A stretch of DNA of 64,000 bases from Chelatococcus albus (GTDB taxonomy: Bacteria; Pseudomonadota; Alphaproteobacteria; Rhizobiales; Beijerinckiaceae), in assembly GCF_030067675.1 (NCBI RefSeq), contig NZ_JASJEV010000002.1, positions 62,001 through 126,000 on the forward strand. The letters run 5' to 3'. Position 1 is the first letter of the stretch. Every line of letters begins with the position of its first letter. Below, piece after piece: positions 56,966 through 64,000 of this stretch. Both the position numbers and the translations under genes were made by a program. Below the pieces are notes generated by a model. That model saw nothing but the letters and a program-made list of their open reading frames with translations. It had not been told where the DNA came from and made no database searches.

Positions 56966-58648
56966 ATGATCGCGCCCGCCGCCTCCGACTTCCTTGCCGA
57001 GCTCGACGTGCTCGCCCTCGGGCGGGAGGCGGGCCTCGCCCTCGACGGGCTCGTCAGGCGGGCGACGGAGGAGGTCCGGGCCGCGGTGAAGCGGGATGGG
57101 CGCGTGTCGAACGCGCTCGTCGAGCGCGAGCAGCATGCCGCGCATGGGCTTGCTTGGCTCGCGACCTACGTGACCGCCCTGCGCGAACTCGTCGCCTGGG
57201 GCGAGCGGCTGCGCGCCGAGGGCCGGTTCGGCGAGACGGAAGAACTCATTCTGCGCATCGGCCTTGGCGAATATCTGTCACAGGTCTTCGGCGGCATCCC
57301 CATGAGCCAGGGTGAGTTCGTGCGCCCGCACGAGCTCGGGCTCGGCGCCCGCGACGTCGCCGCGGCGCGCGTTCCCGCCATCGAGGCGCTGATCGCCCGC
57401 GGCAACACGCCGGAGCACCGCGCCCGCCTCGTCGCGCTGATGCGCGAGCGCCAGGGCGGCGGAAACGTGGGAGACACAGGGCTCGACGACACGCTCGAGG
57501 CGATCCGCAGCGAGATGCGCCGCTTCGCCGAGGCGGAGGTGGTGCCTCATGCGCACGAGTGGCACCGCGCCAATGCCTACATTCCGCTCGCCATCATCGC
57601 CCATATGGCGGAGCTTGGCGTCTTCGGCCTGACCATTCCCGAGGACTATGGCGGCATGGGCCTGTCGAAGGTGTCCATGTGCGTCGTTTCCGAGGAGCTG
57701 TCGCGCGGCTATATCGGCGTCGGCTCCCTCGGCACCCGCTCGGAGATCGCGGCCGAGCTCATCCTCGGTGGCGGCACGGAGGCGCAGAAGGCGCATTTCC
57801 TGCCGAAGATCGCGAGCGGCGAGATCCTGCCGACGGCGGTGTTCACGGAACCGAACACCGGCTCCGACCTCGCCTCGCTGAAGACGCGGGCCGTGCGCGA
57901 GGGCGAGACCTATCGGGTCTACGGCAGCAAGACCTGGATCACCCATCCCGTGCGTGCCGACCTCATGACCATGCTGGTGCGCACCAACCCGGAGGAGCCC
58001 GGCCACCGCGGCCTCTCCATCCTGCTCGCCGAGAAGCCGCGTGGCACGGACGAGGATCCCTTCCCGGTCGCGGGTCTCACGGGCGGCGAGATCGAGGTCC
58101 TCGGCTATCGCGGCATGAAGGAATACGAGCTCGCCTTCGACGGCTTTTCCGTGCCGGCGGCAAACCTCCTCGGCGGTGTCGAGGGGCAGGGCTTCAAGCA
58201 GCTCATGCAGACCTTCGAATCCGCCCGCATCCAGACGGCTGCGCGCGCCGTGGGGGTGGCGCAGTCGGCGTTCGAGCTCGGCCTGCGCTACGCCGAGGAG
58301 CGCGTGCAGTTCGGCAAGAGCCTCGTCCACTTCCCGCGCGTGGCGGACAAGCTCGCCATGATGGCGGTGGAGATCATGATCGCCCGCCAGCTCACCTATT
58401 TCGCCGGCCGGGCCAAGGACGAGGGCAAGCGCTGCGACCTCGAGGCCGGCATGGCGAAGCTGCTCGCCGCTCGCGTCGCCTGGGCAGCGGCGGACAATGC
58501 GCTGCAGATCCACGGCGGCAACGGCTTCGCGCTCGAATATCCGGTGTCGCGCGTGCTCTGCGACGCGCGCATCCTGTCGATCTTCGAGGGTGCGGCCGAG
58601 ATCCAGGCCCAGGTCATCGCGCGCCGGCTCATCGAAGGCGCCGACTGA
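56966..58648 (+). CDS. mcd: (2S)-Methylsuccinyl-CoA dehydrogenase
   Basis: This 560-residue acyl-CoA dehydrogenase oxidises methylsuccinyl-CoA to mesaconyl-CoA using FAD. An N-terminal extension of about 160 residues precedes the standard dehydrogenase fold, a mark of Mcd. Core motifs are GLTIPEDYGGMGLSKVSMCV, PTAVFTEPNTGSDLASL, YGSKTWITHPVRADLM, YAEERVQFGKSLVHFPRVAD and QIHGGNGFALEYPVSRVL. GAGGAA precedes the ATG. Its proximity to ccr and ecm strongly supports the assignment. Confidence 0.93.
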   Translation: MIAPAASDFLAELDVLALGREAGLALDGLVRRATEEVRAAVKRDGRVSNALVEREQHAAHGLAWLATYVTALRELVAWGERLRAEGRFGETEELILRIGLGEYLSQVFGGIPMSQGEFVRPHELGLGARDVAAARVPAIEALIARGNTPEHRARLVALMRERQGGGNVGDTGLDDTLEAIRSEMRRFAEAEVVPHAHEWHRANAYIPLAIIAHMAELGVFGLTIPEDYGGMGLSKVSMCVVSEELSRGYIGVGSLGTRSEIAAELILGGGTEAQKAHFLPKIASGEILPTAVFTEPNTGSDLASLKTRAVREGETYRVYGSKTWITHPVRADLMTMLVRTNPEEPGHRGLSILLAEKPRGTDEDPFPVAGLTGGEIEVLGYRGMKEYELAFDGFSVPAANLLGGVEGQGFKQLMQTFESARIQTAARAVGVAQSAFELGLRYAEERVQFGKSLVHFPRVADKLAMMAVEIMIARQLTYFAGRAKDEGKRCDLEAGMAKLLAARVAWAAADNALQIHGGNGFALEYPVSRVLCDARILSIFEGAAEIQAQVIARRLIEGAD

Positions 58649-58690
58649 GCGCCCGGCATCGGCCGGATCTGCGCCCGCCCGCCGCCCGGC

Positions 58691-59119
58691 TCACGCCGGC
58701 CGCAGGTCGGCGAGCACGGCGGCGCGTTCCTCCGCCGCGGTGGCGAGGAGATGGACGTGCAGCTCCTCGGCGCCGAGGCCGCGCATGAGGCCGAACCAGG
58801 AGGTGTCGTAGCCGCCGGAGCAGAGGGCACCGCTCTCGCGCAGGCCGAGGATGTGGCGGCGGCCGTCCGCGTCGCGGCGCACGGCGATGAGCACCGCGTC
58901 CGCATGGGCCGCCTCCGTCGCCTCCGCCAGCGGATAGACGGAAACCACGTAGCGCCGGCCGGAGCGGCCGCGCCAGGCGTGCAGCACGACTGACGAGCAC
59001 TGCGGCTGCGGGATCGCCAGCGGCTCGTCGCGCACGCCCTGCGCCGCCTTCGTGTCGGGTCTCCCGGCCCGAGCCCGCTGTTGTCCGACCGCTGTGTTGA
59101 GAACCACCACAGTGCCCAT
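58691..59119 (-). CDS. Uncharacterised 142-residue protein, probably SOS-regulated
   Basis: This protein begins MGTVVVLNTAVGQQRARAG and contains a likely globular part (SSVVLHAWRGRSGRRYVVSV, AVLIAVRRDADGRRHILGL). I recognise no domain, signal peptide or membrane helix. GAGG lies seven bases before the ATG at 59119; the longer frame upstream is antisense to plsC. A LexA-type box lies 28 nt before the start, suggesting induction by DNA damage. Known SOS partners (imuAB, dnaE2) are not adjacent. Confidence 0.75.
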   Translation of the reverse strand: MGTVVVLNTAVGQQRARAGRPDTKAAQGVRDEPLAIPQPQCSSVVLHAWRGRSGRRYVVSVYPLAEATEAAHADAVLIAVRRDADGRRHILGLRESGALCSGGYDTSWFGLMRGLGAEELHVHLLATAAEERAAVLADLRPA

Positions 59120-59147
59120 GACAGCCTCGCGTTCCTCTTTTGTTCGA

Positions 59148-59162
59148 GAACAAAATGAGAAC
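59148..59162 (-). promoter_or_regulatory. LexA (SOS) box, alphaproteobacterial type
   Basis: The minus strand reads GTTCTCATTTTGTTC, an exact GTTC-N7-GTTC match to the alphaproteobacterial LexA motif with an AT-rich spacer. It ends 28 nt before the ATG of the downstream gene, in a place where it would block the promoter. An extra GTTCGAGAAC palindrome at 59142-59151 overlaps it. Confidence 0.65.
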
Positions 59163-59223
59163 ATGTGCTGTGTGCTGTCAAGGGGCGCGGCCGGCCGCGT
59201 GCGCTGGCTTGCCCGGCGGGTGG

Positions 59224-59994
59224 TCAGGGGGAGCGCGGGCGGGCGGGCGCGGCCGGGCGCTCGTCGGCGAGGCCGAGCTCGGCGCGGCCCTCCGCGAGCA
59301 GGCGGTCGGAGCTCTCCTCGATGCGCCGCTCGACTTCGGCCAGCATCTCCTGGCGGCGCAGGCCGGGCGGCAGGGGCGGCAGGAACTCGACGCGAATGGT
59401 GCCGGGGCGGCGCAGGAACTTGCGGCGCGGCCAGTAGAGGCCGGAGTTCAGCGCGACCGGCAGGCAGGGCACACCGAGGCTCGTGTAGAGATGCGCGATG
59501 CCCGCCTTGTAGGCGGGCGGCGCCCCCGGCGGCCGGCGCGTGCCCTCGGGGAAGATGACGATCTGGCGGCCGTGGCGGGCCTCCTTCCTGGCCTTGGCCA
59601 GCATGGCCGCGAGCGCGGCCGCGCCGCCGCTGCGGTCGACCGGCACCATGTCGGCCTTCCAGGCAAGCCATCCGAAGAACGGGATGAAGGTCAGCTCGCG
59701 CTTCAGGATGAAGGCCGGGTCGTCGAACATGGTGAGGAGCGCGAAGGTCTCCCACATCGACTGGTGCTTGCAGGCGACGAGGCAACCGCCCGGCGGCAGG
59801 TTCTCCAGGCCGCGGTATTCGACCGTCGTGCCGGCGACGACGCGCAGCAGCCACAGCGCCGAGCGGGCCCAGGCGCGGGCGATGCGCATGATGGCGCGGC
59901 GCGGCATGAGGAGGCTCGGCAGGGCGCCGATCATCCACACGATGAGATTGGCGTAGAAGAGGAGGTTGAAGAGGGCGGAGCGCAGGACGAGCAT
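59224..59994 (-). CDS. plsC: 1-Acyl-sn-glycerol-3-phosphate acyltransferase
   Basis: This 256-residue membrane enzyme acylates lysophosphatidic acid. It has an N-terminal hydrophobic segment (LFNLLFYANLIVWMIGALPS), the acyltransferase H-X4-acid motif as KHQSMWETF (H then E), FIPFFGWLAWKADMVPVDR and IFPEGTRRPPG. Glu in place of the usual Asp in motif I occurs in related homologues. The ATG at 59994 is preferred over the long upstream frame. It follows ydcF on the same strand. Confidence 0.9.
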   Translation of the reverse strand: MLVLRSALFNLLFYANLIVWMIGALPSLLMPRRAIMRIARAWARSALWLLRVVAGTTVEYRGLENLPPGGCLVACKHQSMWETFALLTMFDDPAFILKRELTFIPFFGWLAWKADMVPVDRSGGAAALAAMLAKARKEARHGRQIVIFPEGTRRPPGAPPAYKAGIAHLYTSLGVPCLPVALNSGLYWPRRKFLRRPGTIRVEFLPPLPPGLRRQEMLAEVERRIEESSDRLLAEGRAELGLADERPAAPARPRSP

Positions 59995-60130
59995 GAACGG
60001 GGTCGGGCAGGTCTCGTCGGGGTCGGACGGGACTGCGCCCTGCGGCACGGCCCCGATCGGCTGATGGCCATGGGTTCGGGTTGCGGGTGTCCGCCGGCCG
60101 CGAGGCCCGACCATCGGTCTCGGCCCGATC

Positions 60131-60166
60131 CACTAGAGCATTTCGCGCGCCGGTGGAATGCGTCCG
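60131..60166. repeat. Degenerate Rhizobiales-type intergenic repeat
   Basis: CACTAGAGCATTTCGCGCG, followed by a GTGGA...CCGG stretch, resembles the start of the intergenic element (CTAGAGCATTTT...GAAGTGGATACCGGTTCGCG) found in many Rhizobiales genomes. The copy is degenerate and sits between ydcF and plsC. Confidence 0.35.
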
Positions 60167-60182
60167 GCCCGCAACGGGATTC

Positions 60183-60926
60183 TCATTTCAGCGAATGAGC
60201 GCGCGTTGCGAAGGCGGCGAAGCGCGAATGCTCCGGGTCACCCTCGAAGCGCGTGCGCAGGATGGCGACGACGTATTTGACATATTCGAGGAAGAGCAGG
60301 CGTGCCGTGGCGAAATCGCGCCACCAGCGCTCGGTGCTCGTCTGTTCGGTGACGACGGCATAGGGCACGAGCCGGATCGTCGGCAGGGCATGGCCGAGTT
60401 CCACCAGCGTGCGCGGCATGTGGTAGTTGGAGGTTACCACGGTGAGTGAACGGAAGCCGTGGAGGAGCGACCAGCGGCGCGTCTCGATGGCGTTGCCGAG
60501 CGTGTTGCGCGCCCGGTAGTCGAGGTCGACACAGCAGTCGACGAGACGCCGCAGGTCCGGGTTGGCGAGGGCGATCTGCTCGCGGGTCGTGCGCTCGTTC
60601 ACGCCGGTGATGAGCAAGCGCCGGCCCCATCCGCGGGCGAGCAGGTCGGCGGCGTCGCCGATGCGTTGCGATCCGCCCGTGAGCGCCACGATCCCGTCGG
60701 TGACGACCGTCGGACGGCTCTCGTAGCGGTCGAGGCCGTGCACGAAGGCGAGAAAGCCCGCCGCCATGCCGAGCACGATCAGGCAAGCCGCCGCGACGGC
60801 CAGGCGCCCGACGGCTCGTCCGATCGGGACGCGCCGCGTTTCCGCCCGAGGGGCCTGCGAGCCGTTCACCATCCCCGGCTCATCGATGGATGCGAAGAGG
60901 GCCGGCACATCGCGCCTTGCGAACAT
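60183..60926 (-). CDS. YdcF/ElyC family (DUF218) membrane-anchored protein
   Basis: This 247-residue protein has one N-terminal transmembrane helix (LAVAAACLIVLGMAAGFLAF) and a DUF218 domain: DGIVALTGGSQRIGDAADLL, RLLITGVNERTTRE, ARNTLGNAIETRR and TVVTSNYHMPRTLVEL. ElyC/SanA-type members take part in envelope biogenesis. AGGAGAG lies seven bases before the ATG at 60926. It lies downstream of ftsEX in a common Rhizobiales arrangement. Confidence 0.88.
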   Translation of the reverse strand: MFARRDVPALFASIDEPGMVNGSQAPRAETRRVPIGRAVGRLAVAAACLIVLGMAAGFLAFVHGLDRYESRPTVVTDGIVALTGGSQRIGDAADLLARGWGRRLLITGVNERTTREQIALANPDLRRLVDCCVDLDYRARNTLGNAIETRRWSLLHGFRSLTVVTSNYHMPRTLVELGHALPTIRLVPYAVVTEQTSTERWWRDFATARLLFLEYVKYVVAILRTRFEGDPEHSRFAAFATRAHSLK

Positions 60927-61010
60927 GTCCAGCTCTCCTGCACCGGCAGGATAAGGCCGATTGCGGCATTGGGTGGGCAGGGCTGTGCGGTCACGGGTTC
61001 CCCTGCCGGC

Positions 61011-62000
61011 TCACGTGAGCCGCCTGAGATGCCGCGCCACGGTCATGCGCGACACGGCAGCGGTCACGCCGGCGACGATGGCCGCGATGGCGACGACGGC
61101 GGCATAGCCGCGCCAGCCGATTTCGAAGGCGCCGAACAGCGCCTCGAGCTGGTCGCCGCCGGGGCTCGCGCGCCAGGAGGCGGACACGGCGCCGGTCGCG
61201 ATGATGAAGAGGAGCGCTGCCGCCCCGCCGATGGCACCGCCCCTGAGCCCGAGCTTGAGGAACCGCGCTTGGAATTCGCGTGCGATGAACCGGTCGTCGG
61301 CGCCCACGAAATGCAGCACCTCCAGGATCTCGCGGTTGCCCGCCACCGCTGCGCGCGTGGCGAAGGCGATGGCGAGCGCCGCCGCCGTCAGCACCAGGCC
61401 GACGATGACGAGCGCCACGACGACGACTGTGCCCGCCATGGCCGCGAGGCGCGCGATCCACAGGCGGTGGTCGTCGAGGCTCGCGGTCGGCACGGCCTCG
61501 GCGAGCGCCCTCTTCAGGGCGGCCGTGTCGGGCTCCTCGCCCTGCCTGAGCTGCACGACGACGAGGCGCGGCACCGGCAGTTCGACAAGATCGAGCCCGG
61601 TGCCGAGCCAGGGCTCGAGCAGACGCTCGGCCTCCGCCTTGGAATAGACCTTCACCTCGGCGACACGCGGGTCGGCGCGCGCGATCTCGGCGGCGCGCGC
61701 CACGTCGGCCTCGACGTCGCGCTGGGGTGTCGGCCGCACCTGGATCGTCACCTCACGCGAGATCGCCGAGCGCCATTCGCTGGAGGCCCCGGCAACGAGC
61801 TCGGCGGCGCCTGCGGCGAGCGCGGCGAGGAAGGTCAGGATGGCGATGACCGTCACGAGCGCCCGGCCGGCGGTCGATTCGGCCGGCACGAGCGGGGCGT
61901 TGCGCTTCAGCGTGTCGGGCAGGGGACCGGCATCGGCCTCGAGAGCCGCCTGTGCGGCCTCGGGCTCGCGGGGGGCGTGACTGTCTGCGGCGAAGGTCAA
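61011..62000 (-). CDS. ftsX: Cell division protein FtsX
   Basis: This 329-residue membrane subunit, with FtsE, couples ATP hydrolysis in the divisome to activation of peptidoglycan hydrolases. It has four transmembrane segments: ALVTVIAILTFLAALAAGAA, then a periplasmic loop (EVTIQVRPTPQRDVEADVAR, ARADPRVAEVKVYSKAEA), and three C-terminal helices. EVLHFVGADDRFIAREFQAR is the conserved cytoplasmic part. The start is a TTG at 62000 with GAGG five bases upstream and 7 bp after the ftsE stop. Confidence 0.92.
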   Translation of the reverse strand: MTFAADSHAPREPEAAQAALEADAGPLPDTLKRNAPLVPAESTAGRALVTVIAILTFLAALAAGAAELVAGASSEWRSAISREVTIQVRPTPQRDVEADVARAAEIARADPRVAEVKVYSKAEAERLLEPWLGTGLDLVELPVPRLVVVQLRQGEEPDTAALKRALAEAVPTASLDDHRLWIARLAAMAGTVVVVALVIVGLVLTAAALAIAFATRAAVAGNREILEVLHFVGADDRFIAREFQARFLKLGLRGGAIGGAAALLFIIATGAVSASWRASPGGDQLEALFGAFEIGWRGYAAVVAIAAIVAGVTAAVSRMTVARHLRRLT

Positions 62001-62007
62001 GGCCGCC

Positions 62008-62667
62008 TCATTCGTAGATGTGCAGGCGCCCCTCGCCGAGGACGAGGCGGCGGGCGTCCACCTGGTCCATCAGGGCGAGGTCGTGAGTCGCGATGACGAC
62101 CGATGTGCCGAGCCGGTTGAGCTCGATGAAGAGGCGCAGCAGGCGCCGAGCCAGGCTCGGATCGACATTGCCCGTCGGCTCGTCGGCGAGCAGCAGCTCG
62201 GGGCGGACGATGAGCGCCCGCGCAATGGCGGCGCGCTGCTTCTCGCCGCCGGAGAGGACGGGCGGCAGCACGTGCATGCGTTCACCGAGGCCCACCCAGC
62301 GCAGGAGCTCCACTACCTCGGCGCGGTAGCTCGCCTCTTCCTTGCCCTGCACGCGCAGGGGCAACGCCACGTTCTCGTAGGTGGTGAGATGGTCGAGCAG
62401 GCGGAAATCCTGGAAGACGACGCCCATCCGCCGGCGCAAGCCGGTGAGCGCCGGTCCGGCGATGCGCGAGACGTCCTCGCCGAAGATGCTGATGAGCCCC
62501 CGCGTCGGCTTCAGCGACAGGAGGATGAGGCGCAGGAGCGTGGTCTTGCCCGCTCCCGAAGGCCCGGTGAGGAACTGGAAGGAGCGCGGCTCGATCGTGA
62601 AGCTCAGATCGCGCAGGACCTCCGGCCCCATCCCGTAACGCAGCCCGACATTGTCGAAGCGGACCAC
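62008..62667 (-). CDS. ftsE: Cell division ATP-binding protein FtsE
   Basis: This 219-residue ABC ATPase starts VRFDNVGLRYGMGPEVLRDL. It has Walker A GPSGAGKTT, Q-loop VFQDFRLLD, signature LSGGEKQR, Walker B LLLADEPTGNVD and the switch His in VIATHDLALM. The start is the GTG at 62667 directly after GGGGAGGAAGG; the frame extends to 62697 but that segment encodes the ribosome-binding site. It is transcribed ahead of ftsX. Confidence 0.94.
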   Translation of the reverse strand: MVRFDNVGLRYGMGPEVLRDLSFTIEPRSFQFLTGPSGAGKTTLLRLILLSLKPTRGLISIFGEDVSRIAGPALTGLRRRMGVVFQDFRLLDHLTTYENVALPLRVQGKEEASYRAEVVELLRWVGLGERMHVLPPVLSGGEKQRAAIARALIVRPELLLADEPTGNVDPSLARRLLRLFIELNRLGTSVVIATHDLALMDQVDARRLVLGEGRLHIYE

Positions 62668-62974
62668 ACCTTCCTCCCCGAACCAAGCGGCCTTCACCCT
62701 TCGGTCGCCCTGCTCGCCGCGACCCGACGGAGCGGCGCCCTCGTCCGCTGCCCTCCGCTCACGCCCAATAAATCAGAGCGGGCCGGGACGCCAAACCGGC
62801 GGCCCCTCCGCGCGATCCCGGGCGGCGGCGCAAGCCGCTCCCGCGACCTCGGCCGGCCGCCCCATCGTCACGTCTCATCCCGCATCGTTGCATGCCCTGC
62901 GTGCGAACCGGTATCCACTTCGCCCGGAAAAGCTTCTATCGGATGGGGTCATCGCGGAGCCTGCCTGATTCGTC
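62668..62974. promoter_or_regulatory. 307-bp divergent region between ftsE and the zinc-ribbon gene
   Basis: No gene is seen here. The region presumably holds promoters for ftsEX and for the zinc-ribbon gene and includes the intergenic repeat at 62901-62931. AT-richer spots (CCAATAAATCAGAG near 62763 and GGAAAAGCTTCTATCGG near 62927) are promoter candidates. Confidence 0.45.
62901..62931 (-). repeat. Rhizobiales-type intergenic repeat (GAAGTGGATACCGGTTCGC family)
   Basis: The minus strand reads CGAAGTGGATACCGGTTCGC, the core of a short element scattered in intergenic regions of many Rhizobiales. It lies in the ftsE / zinc-ribbon gap and faces opposite to the degenerate copy near 60131. Recognition is from memory of the sequence, not from a search. 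Confidence 0.6.
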
Positions 62975-63697
62975 ATGCTCATTGTCTGCCCATCCTGCGC
63001 CAGCAGCTACACGATCGATGCCGAACACCTCGCGCCGGCCGGCCGCGTCGTACGCTGCGCCGCCTGCCGCAGGGAGTGGTTCGTGGAGCCCGACGGCTCG
63101 GTGGGAGGCTTCCCCGCGGAAATGGCGGCATCGGGGCCGGGGGCTGCGCCGTCCCCGCAATCCACCGCTGCCGCGCTGTCGCGCGGGCGGCGCGATGCGA
63201 GAAGCGGGGAGCGCGCCGGCCGGCCGGCAGCGCCCGCCCGTCTCGCCCGTGCCGGCGCACCGCTCGCGCTCGCCGGCTTCCTTGCCGTCTTCGCCGCGCT
63301 CGTCATTGGCCGCGAGACCGTCGTGCGGCACCTGCCCGAGACGGCGGCGCTCTATGCGCGGGTGGGCCTGCCGGTCAATCTGAGGGGGCTCGCTTTCCGC
63401 AACGTCCGTTCCGAGACCGTGGTGGAGGGGCGTGAGGGCGTCCTCGTCGTCGAGGGCGAGGTGGAGAACGTGGCGCGCCGCACCGTCGCGGTGCCGGACA
63501 TCGCCGTCGTCGTGCGCTCGCCCCAGGGGCAGCCCCTCTACACCTGGACGAGCCGGCCGCCGCGCGCTGCGCTCGCGCCCGGCGAGCGGCTCGTCTTCCG
63601 CACGCGGCTCGCCGCTCCGCCCGAGGAAGGGCGCGACGTGCTCGTGCGTTTCGCTGCGGGCGACGATCGCCTTGCAGAAGCCGCATCTGCCCTTTAA
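62975..63697 (+). CDS. Zinc-ribbon (MJ0042-type) membrane protein
   Basis: This 240-residue protein has an N-terminal zinc ribbon with two CxxC pairs (IVCPSCASSYTID and VVRCAACRREW), a low-complexity Ala/Pro/Arg linker, one transmembrane helix (LALAGFLAVFAALVIG) and a C-terminal beta-rich domain (LVVEGEVENVARRTVAVPDI) of the DUF3426 kind. It is often divergent from ftsE in Rhizobiales. Its function is unknown, though the position suggests an envelope or division role. Confidence 0.82.
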   Translation: MLIVCPSCASSYTIDAEHLAPAGRVVRCAACRREWFVEPDGSVGGFPAEMAASGPGAAPSPQSTAAALSRGRRDARSGERAGRPAAPARLARAGAPLALAGFLAVFAALVIGRETVVRHLPETAALYARVGLPVNLRGLAFRNVRSETVVEGREGVLVVEGEVENVARRTVAVPDIAVVVRSPQGQPLYTWTSRPPRAALAPGERLVFRTRLAAPPEEGRDVLVRFAAGDDRLAEAASAL

Positions 63698-63756
63698 GCG
63701 CGAGGGGGAGCGGCCGGCGGGGCTCTTGCCGCCGCCCTTCCCATCACGAGGCGTCC

Positions 63757-64000
63757 ATGACTCAAGGCCAACGCATCCGCGTTCTGTACGACGAGACGGC
63801 GATCGCGCGCCGCAATGCCGAGATGGCCGATGCCATCGCGCAGGCGAAGCCGCACAACCTGCTCGTCGTCGCGGTGCTGAAGGGCAGCTTCATGTTCGCG
63901 GCCGACCTCATCCGCGCCCTGCACCGGGTCGGCATGAAGCCGCAAGTCGAGTTCGTGCATCTGTCGAGCTATCGCGAGGCGACGGTGTCGTCGGGCCAGG
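63757..64000 (+). CDS. hpt: Hypoxanthine phosphoribosyltransferase (N-terminal part)
   Basis: The visible 81 residues (IRVLYDETAIARRNAEMADA, HNLLVVAVLKGSFMFAADLI, VEFVHLSSYREATVSSGQ) match the start of bacterial hypoxanthine phosphoribosyltransferases, which salvage hypoxanthine and guanine with PRPP. LKGSFMFAADL contains the cis-peptide/PPi-binding loop. The gene runs off the right edge before the PRPP-binding motif. Confidence 0.9.
   Translation, partial: MTQGQRIRVLYDETAIARRNAEMADAIAQAKPHNLLVVAVLKGSFMFAADLIRALHRVGMKPQVEFVHLSSYREATVSSGQ

Overview
The window is a GC-rich stretch of an alphaproteobacterial chromosome, most likely from the Hyphomicrobiales (Rhizobiales). This rests on gene neighbourhoods known from that order: bolA / J-domain protein / cobS / cobT / phytase-like esterase, rpmB / DUF3108 / SUV3-like helicase / S4 protein / fdxA / carD, aroK-aroB-CorC next to xerD, and hpt / zinc-ribbon protein / ftsE-ftsX / ydcF / plsC. 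It is also supported by an NdvA-type glucan exporter, the ethylmalonyl-CoA pathway genes, GANTC (CcrM-type) and TTAACC (CtrA-type) motifs, and an intergenic repeat of the kind scattered through Rhizobiales genomes. Genes are dense, with many ATGA/GTGA overlaps. I see no insertion sequence, prophage, CRISPR array, rRNA or plasmid gene. Both ends cut a gene: putA on the left and hpt on the right.

Layout. 1-3.5 kb: proline catabolism (putA with a divergent Lrp-type regulator) and an AraC regulator divergent from an MFS transporter. 3.7-8.2 kb: a NitT/TauT-type ABC importer followed by an acyl-CoA ligase, a likely uptake-and-CoA-activation unit for an organic acid. 8.3-10.4 kb: a coupled pair on the minus strand, a CelD-like GNAT protein and a JmjC/cupin-fold protein. 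10.7-14.3 kb: DacC-type carboxypeptidase, EamA transporter and a His-rich CobW GTPase, with a possible Zur site before cobW. 14.6-18.1 kb: EamA transporter, thiolase, NhaA. 18.1-25 kb: bolA, J-domain protein, M14 peptidase, cobS-cobT and a secreted esterase-like protein. 25.1-32.9 kb: queuosine-precursor transporter, rpmB, DUF3108 protein, large helicase, S4 protein, ferredoxin, CarD. 33-38.2 kb: dienelactone hydrolase, M48 lipoprotein protease, nuclease-like protein, phosphopantetheinyl transferase overlapping a tRNA-Arg(CCT), methyltransferase. 38.9-45.7 kb: MscS-family channel, CAP lipoprotein, MotA/MotB, NdvA. 45.7-50.7 kb: CorC, AroB, AroK, XerD and a GNAT protein. 50.7-58.6 kb: ethylmalonyl-CoA pathway genes ecm, ccr and mcd with interleaved genes. 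58.7-64 kb: a probable SOS gene, plsC, ydcF, ftsX, ftsE, a zinc-ribbon protein and hpt.

How the genes work together. Ccr, Ecm and Mcd carry out the characteristic steps of acetyl-CoA assimilation without isocitrate lyase. Ecm needs adenosylcobalamin, and CobS/CobT belong to the aerobic cobaltochelatase that makes cobalamin, so the window holds both a B12-dependent pathway and part of B12 synthesis. The ABC importer/ligase unit and the thiolase could feed acyl-CoAs into the same metabolism (inference).

The most unusual signals are six GANTC sites in 52 bp with roughly helical spacing before the helicase; an alphaproteobacterial LexA box before an uncharacterised 142-residue protein; an 11-G tract at the ndvA ribosome-binding site; a Zur-like site inside the transporter gene upstream of the His-rich CobW; the GNAT/JmjC pair; and four 15-bp tandem repeats at the start of aroK.
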